Assembly (NCBI GenBank): GCA_033032175.1
Contig: CM065325.1
Span: 10,134,930 to 10,198,929 of the forward strand
Source of the DNA: Saturnia japonica
Taxonomy: Eukaryota; Arthropoda; Insecta; Lepidoptera; Saturniidae
DNA length: 64,000 nt
Reading direction: 5' to 3'
Made by a program: the position numbers and the translations under genes. Positions 47,205 to 58,712 of this stretch are shown piece after piece (the first letter of the stretch is position 1; every line of letters starts with the position of its first letter). The notes beneath the pieces are model-generated. The model ran no database searches. It was not told the DNA's origin and saw only the letters and a list, made by a program, of their open reading frames with translations.

Positions 47205-47930
47205 ATACTAATACTAATAATATAATAAAGCGGAAAAGTTTTTTTTTGTTTGTTTATACACGCTAATCTCTGGAACTACCAGTCGGATTCGAAAAATTCC
47301 TTTTTTATATGATAGCCAGACTCACGAGGAATAGTATAGGTTATATAACATTAGGCTACAGTTTCTAGCTAGCCTTAAATCTTCATTTTTGTTACTTAAT
47401 TCGGAAGTCGAAGCCCTCGCGAACTGCTTTAGCCGCATGCGCTGGTATAATGGTTAATGATACGTCAATACAATGTTCTACAAAAATATTTGCCAATAGT
47501 TTAAATAGAAAAAGCCAGCGATAGCATATATCAATCTCTTATACTTACATGAAACACGATAAGGTATTTTGCAAAAAATTTTTGTTGAAGATTGAAAATT
47601 AATTTATGTGCATTATTCTTAAGCATGGCATATTAATCCTTACGAATAAAAGTTAGTTCATCATAAAGACAATTTATAATGAAGATAAACTTCGTCTTTT
47701 ACAGCATATTATTTGGACGCATAGCTTGAGAGATAATACAAAATTAAAATAATTCAACACTCGGCTCGGTTCTATGTATATTGCTATAGACATAAGAGAC
47801 CCGAGCCGAATGTTGAATTATTTTAATTTTTGTTAGCGGTGCGGCGTGTGCCGTGGAAGTATTATAAATAATCAATCAGTGATTTCTTCTAAATTATATA
47901 CGGGTGTAACCGCTGGGCACAGCTAGTTAT
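47205..47930 (-). repeat. Family A dispersed repeat containing a 30-bp-arm hairpin
   Basis: Runs from 'ctaataatataataaagcgg' on the left to 'ccgctgggcacagctagtta' on the right, so the element lies on the minus strand. Within it, arms at 47740-47769 and 47801-47830 form a stem with a single mismatch. Confidence 0.7.
47740..47830. repeat. Near-perfect inverted repeat (30-bp arms, 31-bp loop)
   Basis: The left arm ends 'caacactcggctcgg' and the right arm begins 'ccgagccgaatgttg'. One mismatch occurs across 30 pairs. Part of the arm (attattttaattttt) is ordinary family A sequence. The foldback may have arisen by inverted duplication within the repeat. Confidence 0.7.
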
Positions 47931-48484
47931 TAATACAAAAATGGGTCTGTTACTTTATCACGTTAAAACAATCGGACTAATTTTGATAAGATTTGGTAAA
48001 GGAAATTAGAAGTCCGGAGAAAGATGTCAGAGTAGGTACTTTTCTCTTTATAGTTCTTTTGGAATTCCGTAGAGACAATAGTGGCCAATACCGAATATTT
48101 AATAAAGTTTCCAGTAAATAACTCGATCTGTATCCAAGTGCGCGTCGTACATGCATCGTGTGAAAGTGTAATAATAACACTAAATATTCTCTCTCGAGTC
48201 TCGTGTAAACTAGCAATGTTATACGTCTTTTTCAGTACATTATATTAAAAATCGATAATAAAATCTTTAATTTCACATTTTTCGAAGCGCATAAAAGAAT
48301 GAAATTGAATATTTCGTTGATAGTAAAAACCCGTTAGTTTTTGTTTTCTCTGACAAAAAATTATAACGTGGGAAGAACACTCGACTGTTTTCTGTATCAA
48401 GAAGTATCAAGTTAGAATATAATATCATCGTAATACATATTTTAGATGTTTGCTAAAATCTTATTATTTTTATCGTATCGTATA

Positions 48485-48815
48485 ACATATTTTTTATCGT
48501 AGCATGGCTAGGTAACATCACTGTACCTGATGGTAAGTACACTGCGATCCAACAACATCATCGACCACCGAGGGATCTACATCCGTCGCCAGTCGACGCC
48601 GTCATGCCAGCCTGCTTAAATGTTTCTTCACGTTATGTTTGAAGGATCCCATGTTGTACGAAGGAGGAAACACTGCCCGAGAGACAGTTCCACAGCTTCA
48701 CAGTACGCCAAGAAGGACTTCTTGTTCGTGCCGAAATGGATGTTATCCTAAAGCTGTGGCTTCGGAGCTCAGGGCGTGTGGTTCTGTTTTGAAGGGGAGA
48801 AGAGAGAATAAAATA
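48485..48815. repeat. LINE 3'-region-like remnant
   Basis: 'ctgtacctgatggtaagtac' followed by 'actgcgatccaacaac', 'ggaggaaacactgcccgaga' and 'ccgaaatggatgttatcc' resembles lepidopteran CR1-type LINE 3' sequence as I know it. The overlapping short frames on both strands are not supported as genes. Confidence 0.4.
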
Positions 48816-49384
48816 CATTTCGGTAGTAAATTAATGACTTTTAGATTTTGTGGGAACTGATTTTGGTTTGTGTTTCATTTTTTCTTTTAAATTTGTAATA
48901 AGGAATTGTAACTGTTTGTTTCCCTTGTAATGGTACTGGAGATTAAACTATGAAGTTGAATTGTAGATTTTACTTGAAATGGCATGTACCCGCTGACCTA
49001 AAATATGCTGTGTAAATGATTATATTATCTACTACAAACTTCATGTGAGAATAACACGCACTAAGTATAATAATATTTTAATCATGTACTGAAGCATTAT
49101 TCTTATTTTTTTAATTTAATGTTAACTGTGTCAATCCATAATTCTGCCAGCGTCACGTAACAAGAATATTATTCTTGTAATTATTAAACATAGCTCTATA
49201 AAACAAGATGGCGACTCCTTAGTTAAAACTGTCCAGGGAGTTATTGTGGCTACTTAAAATGCATGTTTATAGTAATTATTTATAATTTACTTCACTTGTG
49301 CACAATAACCAAACAACATTACGTAAATTTCGCCAAAATTACACAATATATAATACTTATTATATAGAGTTAAATAACATAACA

Positions 49385-49524
49385 TAGGGACAAATTTTCA
49401 GTCATCAGATAATTTTATTTGATGGATAATTTGACGTTTTCACAGATAATGTATGGAAAACCTGTTCAAATTTAAAAATACATTCTTCAGATAAAGTATT
49501 GTGTTGATTGAAAAATCGGCCCTA
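49385..49524. mobile_element. Small MITE with tagggccgattttt-type ends
   Basis: The left end 'tagggacaaattttcagtca' matches the reverse complement of the right end 'tgattgaaaaatcggcccta' with a few differences. Outer TA on both sides. A second, shorter copy is at 45222-45283. Confidence 0.55.
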
Positions 49525-50454
49525 GAATAAACACGACCACATATCAAGATCCCACCAAAACCTAGCATTGTCATTCATTACCAGTGTGTAGTCTGTACAC
49601 TTTGTACTTATCTAGATACGATTTTATAGTGATGATTTTTTTGTCGATTACAACAAACGAGCATACAAAACATCTGATGTTATGTGGTCACTATATTTTT
49701 ATCTATACCTAAAAACCTTCAAAAGGACTGCAATCCTATCAGAGGTCAATCACTAATAGGTTACTAATCTTGAAGAGTAAGTTCGTGTCAGTACACGCTT
49801 CTCTTCTTGAAATAGTCGTGGCGATAGCGCTTCCGCGGCTCTACCTTGTAAAGGTCATTTCATCTTATAAATACCCCAATCCATTTCCTTATTAAAATCT
49901 GTGTGTATATTTTCACCTTAAACGAAGAAAAACTGCGATGGAGATAACGTATTTAATTATATTCTTAAGTATGTCTAAATGACAATGCACAGCTTAAATT
50001 GGTGTGTTTAAAAGCATTAAATCTTGCACAGGACTTCCTTTTATTACGTAAATGGGCACTAAGAAGGGATTTTGGAGAATTCATCGCCTAAGGGTGTTAC
50101 AAGTTCATGAGATTCTGCCGATTTGAAATCTAATGAGGCATATGGCTAGTATTATAATAAATTAATAATGTTTATGAGCAGCAGCCCGAATTGCGATCAT
50201 TAATCACTTAAACTTATAAATAAGGTATTGTAACATAGGTTATATTGCGTTGGTAATAATTGTATTGAAAGTATTATTCAAGTACACGTAATTAAATTGT
50301 ATCGATTACTAATCACGTGGTGGCGGTTACGAAAGAATAGCCGTGTTCGGTGCGTAAGTACATTGCAGACAGCACTATAAAAAGTTTGCTTTCAAAAAAA
50401 TTTGTATGTAAAGCCGCTCGTGCACGTGTTACAAAATTTTCACAATTATTTATT

Positions 50455-50845
50455 ACTAGCTGGTACCCGCGAATTCGTTTGCGTATTATTAGATATACAC
50501 AGATAGAACTCGGAACACGACAAACCAAAAGAAAATCGTACAGGGGTTTATCACTGTTTGTATGGTATTGTCATTATATGCCAATATGAATCCAACACAT
50601 TAACCGTCCCAATATACCTTACAACAGTACCAACAACAAACATACAAACTTTCCATTTATTATATTTTTAAGATAACACTGGTTAAACTATGACTTTTAC
50701 CGGGATAAAAAATACCCTATGTGTTATTCCAGGGCATAGACTATCTGTCTGCCAAATTTCATTCAAGTCCGTTCAGCCGTTTTTGCGTGACTGAGTAACA
50801 AACATCCAAACATACACTTTAACATTTATTATATTAGTAGGATTT
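50455..50845 (+). repeat. Dispersed repeat ('ctagctggtacccgcgaatt')
   Basis: Starts 'actagctggtacccgcgaat', includes 'ccgttcagccgtttttgcgt' and ends 'tttattatattagtaggatt'. It is a family A relative. Overlapping open frames are not genes. Confidence 0.65.
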
Positions 50846-51501
50846 AAGTAGGTACTTATTTTATTGCGAGACTTTCTTGAGCTGCGATTGTCCTTCTTAT
50901 GTTCGTATTTTTGTATGATAATGCAGATAAGATGCGCAATAACTCATCAAACTTTTCGACACACATTTCAAAATATTTAAAAAAACTTTTGCCACGGTGA
51001 CAAAAATTACCCGTGTGAGGGCCGTGTGTGCTAGCTCTAAGTCATTGATATAAAAAAGAAGACAGACTGTAATGGATAATAAAGATATTTTTATTTTGGC
51101 CCATATCTTTATTGATAATGGTGCCGCTATGGCCTTGTGCACCTTCTCTTTCTCGTAAATTTACTTTAAAGATTTCATTTTGAGGTTATCAATATTTCTC
51201 ACTCCTTTAAAAACTCTTTGGCTCCCTTACTTAACAAATATGTACGTGAAAATGGTATACATACAAAATGTATGCCATCATCGTGAGCACAAGTGCTAAG
51301 TACAGACACATCACAATATTATAATTTTAAGTTTGTATGTATTGCTTGAGCAAAATAAATTATAATACTGGGTATCCAAACTGATTTTAATAATAACAAT
51401 AAGGTCATATTGATAAAAGGTCACATTGATAGATTTTTTTTTTTTTCGAACTGCTCTTACTGTTAGCCTGAGGGGACAGAGGGCACTCGTGTCCGTTCGG
51501 A

Positions 51502-51671
51502 CCCTAATTACGTATTTCGCAAGAGCAATATGATACCAGAACACGCTTATCGTTTGCTTTAAAATGGAAAATTCCCCATAATGTACCTAACATTATAAGA
51601 ATCTGTCATTTTAAATACTACTTTTAGCGATTTCTGCTATCGCTTTGCTCTTGTAACATACGTAATTAGGG
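51502..51671. repeat. Foldback repeat with ~27-bp arms
   Basis: Arms ccctaattacgta...aagagcaa (51502-51528) and ttgctctt...tacgtaattagg(g) (51645-51671) are inverted with a few mismatches and one gap. The spacer is about 116 bp. The left neighbourhood shares 'actgttagcctgagggg' with 34020. Confidence 0.55.
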
Positions 51672-52699
51672 GAACGATGCCAACTACCATATATATGGCC
51701 AAACATCGTTATAGTGACTTACGTCGGTGCATATCATGTCAAGCTCAGCAAACATATATTCAGGTACCTATAAATTTTACCCTTGGGGTATTTATAGGTC
51801 GGTATGACAATTGACAACATATTATAAACATACATTCAGCGCTCATCGTCTATCTCGATTTATGGCATAGTTCTGTCCCTTTCTTTACGCGTAGCGTTGT
51901 TTGACGAGGTAAAAGTATCTTGCTTTATATTCTTTTGTTCTCAGGACAACAGGTACTGTTGATTTTAGTGGTGGGCGTTCAAGAATGATTTACATAATCG
52001 AGACATTTACTTATTACTAATGTTGATTAGTAATCATTAATAGTAATAATAGTAACTATGTACTAATTTTCATATTCAAATATAGCATTACTAATAAGTA
52101 TAACTAATTCTCGTTCAGTCGTAAACGATGTATTTATGGAACTTTTGTATGACAAGCTAAAAAAAGGTCTTTCAGTTGCAAACGAAGAATTTCTTTATAA
52201 GAACTTGTATGATGACTGGCTAAAAATTACCCTCTCAAGGGTCGACTACCAACACCAATACATAAAATAAAAGAGTAAAGAGTCGAAATCTGGACATGGA
52301 AGATATTTGAGAAAACATAATACGGATGGGTTTACAATCATGGACAGAACACATTTCGATAGTATTTGATCGCTAGGTGTTTGAAGCCAATCACGCAAAA
52401 ACTACTGGACCGAATTTAATGAAATTTTTTATGATTATAGTTTTTAGTTTGAAGTGTCTGAAGGTACATTTAGGATGCATTTTTACACGTACGGACATTT
52501 GTATGGTCTATACATCTCGATTAGGTTATGTTGATTTGTCGTTATCTCTTTCCCTCTGACTGGTCTTGAAATATACTGTAATTGTCATCAGATGAAACGG
52601 CATCATTATATAAAAGAGGACGTATCAACACTTACACTTTCGTCACTGTGTATTTATTATTAGTTTAATACAAAACTCAAATTTCTCTTGATGACAACT

Positions 52700-53630
52700 T
52701 CTTATTAGATCAGTAGGGTTGGTTTTGTCACCTACTTTAATTTCCATAATTATTAGTACTTATGATTATGTGTAAAAGCTGTCCAGTGCAAATATTTCGC
52801 ACATTATAGAATCTAAACTATCTAGCAAATATCATGTTAGTTAAACAGATTGCTTATAGATGGCGCTTCCTACATCTTAGTAAAATAATTAATATACATG
52901 AACAGATTGCATTCTTAATGAAAAATATTTTTAATAAATAAAAAAGAATGCATTAATTTTAAACTACTTGTATATTTTCCGTCTTTAGCGGGGTAACATA
53001 AGGCTTAAATGATATTTGAATTATTAATTTTGACGAAGAATTAACAGGGATATGGTGCTGCCATAAAAACACCATTGAGTAATAAATAATATATAGTTGT
53101 TTGTTTAATAATATGACCTCATATTTCATTTATTGAATACTTTAATTAGATCATTGATTTTGTGTTGGTTTTATAATTATGACTGGCCTTAATTTCCATA
53201 ACTATGTATGATTATGTCTAATCTGTTTTAAATTGGAAATATTATGCACATCTTGAATATTGGTGGCGCCCTAAATATATTTAATTTATTTATTTACTTA
53301 GATCGCCAACAGAATCAACATCAACACATCATCTTTAAAAAAAAATTATGCAGTACAATATTTTAATTAAATGTGACCCTAATTATAGGCAACGATTTTC
53401 ATTAGCATCAATAGATGACATTATTAATAAAAACTTTTTTAAATACATTTTTTTACGAAAATATTAATTTAAAACTTTTTTTCGACTATAGAGAAGAATA
53501 TCATAACCTTTAAAATGATGTTCGAATCATTAATTTTGATAAAGAATTATCGGAAATATAATATATAGTGTTGCCAGGAGAGAAAAAAAACACCTCTGAG
53601 AAATAATAATTATGTATGATATTTGGTAAT
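52700..53630 (+). repeat. Ancient tandem duplication, two ~0.45-kb units
   Basis: Unit 1 (about 52700-53110) and unit 2 (about 53145-53630) share ordered blocks: 'ttagatca...ttggtttt', 'taatttccataa', 'tatgattatgt', 'aaatattatgcacat/aaatatttcgcacat', 'attaattttgac/taaagaatta', 'tatagtgttg/tatggtgctg' and 'gagaaataat/gagtaataaataat'. Many substitutions and gaps make it old. It ends just before the acceptor of exon 3. Confidence 0.6.
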
Positions 53631-53639
53631 TATTTCCAG

Positions 53640-53767
53640 GTCTGCTCGGCGGGCAGTACGGTCCTGGGTTTATCACTGACGTGGTCCGTGAGATACGCGA
53701 CGCGGCACGTTTACGGGAGGAGGCACACTACTCAAGGGTACGCGCTTTAGTGCTCGAGAGAACTGAC
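53640..53767 (+). CDS. Coiled-coil protein, exon 3 (residues 283-325)
   Basis: The acceptor 'tatttccag' ends at 53639, and GT completes Gly. Encodes (G)LLGGQYGPGFITDVVREIR then DAARLREEAHYSRVRALVLE and RTD. The glycine-rich turn and the charged helix look like a conserved core of the protein. GC content is much higher than in the flanks, as expected for a coding exon in this genome. The donor 'gac|gtacgt' at 53768 leaves phase 0. Confidence 0.85.
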
Positions 53768-54314
53768 GTACGTGATTTTTTTTTTAAATCTTTGTAGGTT
53801 TAACTAGCCAGTTGGGCATTAAAAAAACCCACCACCATTTAGTTCCAGAGATTAGAGCGTTCAAACAACCAACAAATATATATCTCGCGATTTTTATACT
53901 ACTTACTATAAATGGACGTTGGTTTATATGAAGGTGATAAACTCGAACACCGTTTGACCGATCATCAGCTGTTAGTCGTTTTTTATGTTAACCCTAAACG
54001 CGATGAAACGCTGTGATCGAGTTATTGACTTTTTTCTTTTTCATTTATTAACAACTTAGTTGGCAAACAAGCAATAATCATTTTTTTCATAGTACCGCTG
54101 ATTAGCTGGAACAAAATTGCTTTGTAGCATTAAAGTACACATAACACAAAGTTATTTTGCTGCGGTCTTCTGTTGGGTGGAGATATTCCACCAGTTGAAC
54201 TGTTCAAAGTAGAGATTTCCAAAGAAATTTCTCTGTGCCCTGCCTCAATCTCTGACTCTCTCTGAAAGGGAAGAATAGCGTCGGACCAGCTAGCTAGTCC
54301 TATCGTATAATAAT

Positions 54315-54810
54315 ATACTAGATGTGTCTGCGGCTGCGCTCGCGTGAATCGTGCTACTTCCGCGCCTGGTTTTTATAAAGCAAAAATGCTTAAATAATAT
54401 AAAAATATATCATGTATAATATAAATAATATAATTATATAAAATATATTAAATTATTTAGTACATTAATATGATATATATCTTATGGTTTACTCAGCGTA
54501 AGATATTTAAGCGCCCGAATTGATTAACCATATCCAGTTTTATTTATTTGCCTGGAACCTTTAATTTTTCTAAAATAAAAGTAGTATAAGTTACTCCTTA
54601 TTACATTAGCTACCTGCCATTGAAAGTCTCGTCAAAATCGGTCCAATAATTTCGAAGATTACCCGGAACAGACAAACAAACAGACAGACAACAATAAAAA
54701 AAAATGTTTTTTGTTATACGTACCGTATTAATTTCATATGCATTTAGCATAAACCTGTTATTTTGACATTACAAACAGACACTTAAATTTTATTTATTTG
54801 TATAGATAAA
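54315..54810 (+). repeat. Family A2 dispersed repeat
   Basis: Starts 'actagatgtgtctgcggctg' and has 'ggtttactcagcgtaagata'. It ends 'ttacaaacagacacttaaat' and 'ttgtatagata'. Confidence 0.65.
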
Positions 54811-54927
54811 AATCTTGTGTGTGCCTGAACGATATGACCGATTGAGTTCATATTTACATAATTGATATATTTGATTTATCGAGACGATGCGATGGTTTAT
54901 AGATTATGTTAAGATCTGACAGATGGC

Positions 54928-54985
54928 ACTGTGGTCGTGACATTAACTACTGGGAAGAGCAGAACAATGTCTGCCAGCCCAGCTA
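54928..54985 (-). repeat. Family B repeat fragment
   Basis: 'cagaacaatgtctgccagcc' then 'cagctaac' is the reverse complement of the family B start. Confidence 0.55.
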
Positions 54986-55390
54986 ACAATAATAAAAGTA
55001 TTTTATATACTACTTAAGTAGTTTAAATTGTTACATCAAACATAATAAGAAAATTATCTGAACAAATATTTATGTTTAATAAATACCCATTACGAGGATT
55101 TTATCAATGACATTTCAAGAGAGTTCAAATAAACACATGATCTGATAATAAATTTTAACATTTAACCTTTCTGCTTATTTTATAATGTAAGTTATAATAT
55201 ATTACCTACGCCCCACTCCGTAGATTCTTCCGCCTTAACTTTTCATGCCTATGATAACTTCTTGCTTACATATTGCGTTTATTGCATGTTGATGTGTGAT
55301 GTTAGCCTATAAACCTTCCTCGATAAATATAGGCTATAAAATACAAAAAAAAAAAACAATTCTGAGTGGTAGTTCCTTCACTTCATTTAC

Positions 55391-55640
55391 AAGCAATGAT
55401 GGATCAGTTGGTAGCGTGTACGGACTCCGCGTCGATTGACGTGAGTTCGAATCCCTGCAATGAGCTTTAACTTTCAGTGAAGGAAAACATCGTGATGAAA
55501 CGATAGCAGTGGTAGGGCTTTTTCTAATGCCTGGCTAGTCACCACTTTCAAATTGAAGATCTGTCGCCAAACACTAATAGGTGTGCTCCGGCAGCTGCAC
55601 TTGACAGCCAGTCTCATGGAGTAGAGTAATACATAGGAAA
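55391..55640 (+). mobile_element. tRNA-derived SINE
   Basis: RNA polymerase III-like box A 'tggatcagttgg' (55400-55411) and box B 'gagttcgaatcc' (55443-55454) lie at tRNA-like spacing, followed by an unrelated body ('gtggtagggctttttctaat', 'ccaaacactaataggtgtgc'). There is no cloverleaf acceptor, so it is not a functional tRNA. A close relative lies at 63292-63545. Confidence 0.8.
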
Positions 55641-56065
55641 ATGAGAACCAACTTTTGCTTTTTTAATGCCAGCATGTTGAACGTAGCTCAATCTGTTAAT
55701 CTTGTTCCGAAACTTTTTATAAATATGTACGCATAGCTAGCTAGTTATTTGCGTAAATTAATAAGGAAAAAGAATATATAAAACATAATGAAACGCACAG
55801 AATTATTGATTGTTTTTATTATGTTTGTGTTTAATATCATATAGCTTAACATATTTTTTCACTTAAACATCCGCATCGTAATTAAATTTCACATAAAATT
55901 CGATTGATACAACTATAATGCACCAACTATAAATAATAACATTAACTGATATATTTTGAAACAGTCATATTAAAACATTGTTATATTTATCACAATAATT
56001 AAAAGTAACAAATATTTCGATAACACTCGCACAATTTTTCATTGACAATGACAACTGACATTGAG

Positions 56066-56900
56066 TAGGGATGGATCGTGTAAATACACGTATAAACTAG
56101 ACACTTTTATTTCGATACCAATTATTTGGGCATTAATACAATGTGACCGAGTATCGAGTAAGAATCGGTGAAAAGTACATGGATCGATACTCGCTCATAG
56201 CAGATTTGAATTTCACATTAATTGTGAATAATTTTCAATTCTTGAAGGATTTTATATTATGCAGTGAAAGCACGATTAGAAGTCTTAACAACCTCTGGTT
56301 TTAATTAAAAGTTGACATTACAGTATGTGACGTCATATTGCATTTGTTCATTATAATTGAACCCATTAGAAAGATGGGAATAGGATGGATTAAATTAAAA
56401 TCATTTTCCCACGATGTAGAATCAGGCACCAGTGTTCTATACATAGCTGCCACCTTTGTACATAATAAGAAGTTGTTTTGAAATGTTACCAAAAAGGTCA
56501 CTGCTTCAGGAAATTATTTGTTGAGAAAATATTTTTTATGTAATTTTTTTTGAAAACGATTACCAACTAAATCAGATTTTCTTTAAAAAAAAAAAGTACA
56601 ATTATGTAAGTAATGTTGCTCTTGCTACCCTAGAAAAGCCCTAGAAATAAAAATCTATAGAAGTATAAGTATAGTGGTATTTTAAGTGGTAAATTATCTT
56701 GGAAAGTAATTATTTTTGTGAAGCAGACTAGAAATCAGAATTATCGTAAAAATAAAATACTTTCTGTATTGTAAGTTTTACTTGTCTTTAATTCTTAGAA
56801 AAAATAAATTATACGATACAAGTAAGTATCGATTCTTTCCCACTGCTACGGTATCAAATAAAAGTATTATACTTGACTGGTAGGTATCGTTTCATCCCTA
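56066..56900. mobile_element. hAT-like non-autonomous element with subterminal repeats
   Basis: The left end TAGGGATGGATCG (from 56066) and right end CGTTTCATCCCTA (to 56900) are inverted with a few differences. The flanking 8-mers acattgag (56058-56065) and acatcgac (56901-56908) agree at six of eight positions, as for an old hAT target duplication. CGATAC/GTATCG motifs occur near both ends, about six in all. That pattern is typical of hAT transposase binding sites. No transposase frame is evident. Confidence 0.6.
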
Positions 56901-57597
56901 ACATCGACAGTATAATCGATTCCGTTGTGCCATCTTGTGAGTAAAATAATTAATATTTGATCCAATAATTAGGAACACAACTATGAGATGGCGAGATCAA
57001 AAAATTGATCTGAACAAAGTAGTAACTTTCCTCCTCTGGCCAGTCTTCCACTAGGCTTAGTGTGCTACTATCGTCACTTCAGATCAGGTGAGGTTTTGGT
57101 CACAACGCTAAAGCGGAGACGCCCAAGTCAACCTCACCTGCACGTGGTGCATACTGCTGAGTAACGAACGAGGAAATGTTGGTAGCGGAGTGGTAAGGCT
57201 GCTTTGTCCGGTTGGTTCGCGACCACCATGCATGCACCATGTTGCGTTTCGGGATCAATTTGTGCATATCCAGTTACATTTATACAGGCCTGCATGACAT
57301 CGGCGACCTTCGATGGATTACGATCTCTCGGTAGTCGCCATTGTGTTTGGATTGTACTGAGATTACAGTCAGGAACAGTATTATAAATTTGCCGAGATGC
57401 TTTAATAAAAATAAAATCTCTTGAGCTTTATATTATTAGTATAGATGTACTCCCGGAAACATCTTACGTATACAATATACGACTGATAAATTATACTAAA
57501 CTAGAAAAAAAGAAAGTCCGTTTATTAACCGACCTTTTTTTAAGTCAGTTAAATAAAACTGGGAGGTTACTCAATTCGAATGAATATTTTTTTAATG

Positions 57598-57850
57598 AAT
57601 CATCATCATCATTTCAGCCGCAGGACGTCCACTGCTGAACATAGGCCTCCCCCATAGATCTCCAGAGCGACCGATCTTGTGCGGCCGGCACCCGACGGCT
57701 CTCAGCGACCTTTATTATGTCGTCTTTCCATCTAGTGGGGGGCCGTCCTACGCTGCGCTTTCCGGTGCGTGGTCTCCACTCGAGAACCTTTCTGCCCCAA
57801 CGGCCGTCAGTTCTCCGAACTATGTGCCCCGCCCACTGCCACTTCAACTT
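57598..57850 (-). mobile_element. RTE-type LINE, C-terminal fragment and 3' tail
   Basis: On the minus strand 57847-57614 reads KWQWAGHIVRRTDGRWGRKV then GRPPTRWKDDI and SLWRSMGEAYVQQWTSCG. This is the characteristic tail of insect RTE/LINE proteins. It ends in a short (ATGATG)n run (57599-57611), the usual RTE-style simple tail. The element is 5'-truncated. The overlapping plus-strand frame at 57717-58004 is a shadow. Confidence 0.85.
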
Positions 57851-58499
57851 ACTTAATCCTTTTGGCTATGTCGGTTACCTTAATTTGTCTACGGATCTCC
57901 TCATTTCTGATTCGATGAATTTTAATGAACATTTTAATGAATGTTCAGCCATAACTTCTTTGTTTTGTTGGATAGGGGATACCTCAAGTGTGGTCCCATT
58001 TTAATTTCATTGGCATTGGACATTTATTTTCGGAGATACACCAGAAAACTGCCCTTTATTATTAGCTAGCTCACCATGTACTAGCAGCAAAATGTCAGTG
58101 TGCATTCAGCTGGAAGGACTACTACTATATTGTTTATAATTATTATAGATATTTAACCTACTAAATTTGCTCTTATCAAGAAACAAGTAAGACACATAGA
58201 TATACAGTGTACCATGTATTTCTTGGTTCAGCTCGATAATGTTATCATAGTATTTTGAAGCATTCGAGGTTTTTTTTAAACTAATAATAAAAAAATAATA
58301 TGTATATTATATATTTTGGTGCCTCTATTCAAAAATATCAGGCGAATAAACAAATCACATGTCGCGACGTGCGACATTTCAAAATATCTTGGCATTGGTT
58401 CAAATTCCTATGAATTGTATTCGTCTCCTCTTACGGGTCAATGAACTATCTAAATAAATTTAAAAAAATCTCAGTAACTTATAACGTTTAGACAAATTA

Positions 58500-58712
58500 T
58501 ATTTGATATATCTATATTGCCTCATTAGCCTAGAAGTCATAAGCGCAACGGGTATGCTCGAGGTCGAGGACACAGGAGTGTTCGATTGTGTGTGTGATCG
58601 AAGTTCGCCCCCTATTACATGGGACCTAAAAACTTGCTTGGCGAACTATGGTTCTACATTAGTACACCTCTGCCTAACCCCTCGGGTATACAGGCGTGAT
58701 GGTATATGATGT
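58500..58712 (+). mobile_element. SINE with 'tgcctaacccctcgggtata' 3' motif
   Basis: Holds 'catgggacctaaaaacttgc' and ends 'cctaacccctcgggtataca' followed by 'ggcgtgatg', a frequent lepidopteran SINE end. A scrap in opposite orientation is at 8127-8165. The 68-codon frame is not a gene. Confidence 0.6.

Larger units (their letters stand above)
41463..53639 (+). other. Intron 2 of the coiled-coil gene (12.2 kb), transposon-rich
   Basis: Holds the nested family A2/PIF element (42489-44053), RTE and R1 LINE scraps (44464, 46380), foldback elements (44631, 45222, 49385, 51502), family A (47205) and a LINE-like 3' piece (48485). Just before exon 3 it also holds an old tandem duplication (52700-53630). 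No supported host exon was seen within it. Confidence 0.65.

Noticed and set aside
55400..55454. tRNA gene
   Set aside because: Box A and box B are present but there is no acceptor stem or cloverleaf, and a second copy with the same body shows that it is a SINE.
57717..58004. 95-codon plus-strand open frame
   Set aside because: Antisense shadow of the RTE LINE fragment on the minus strand.
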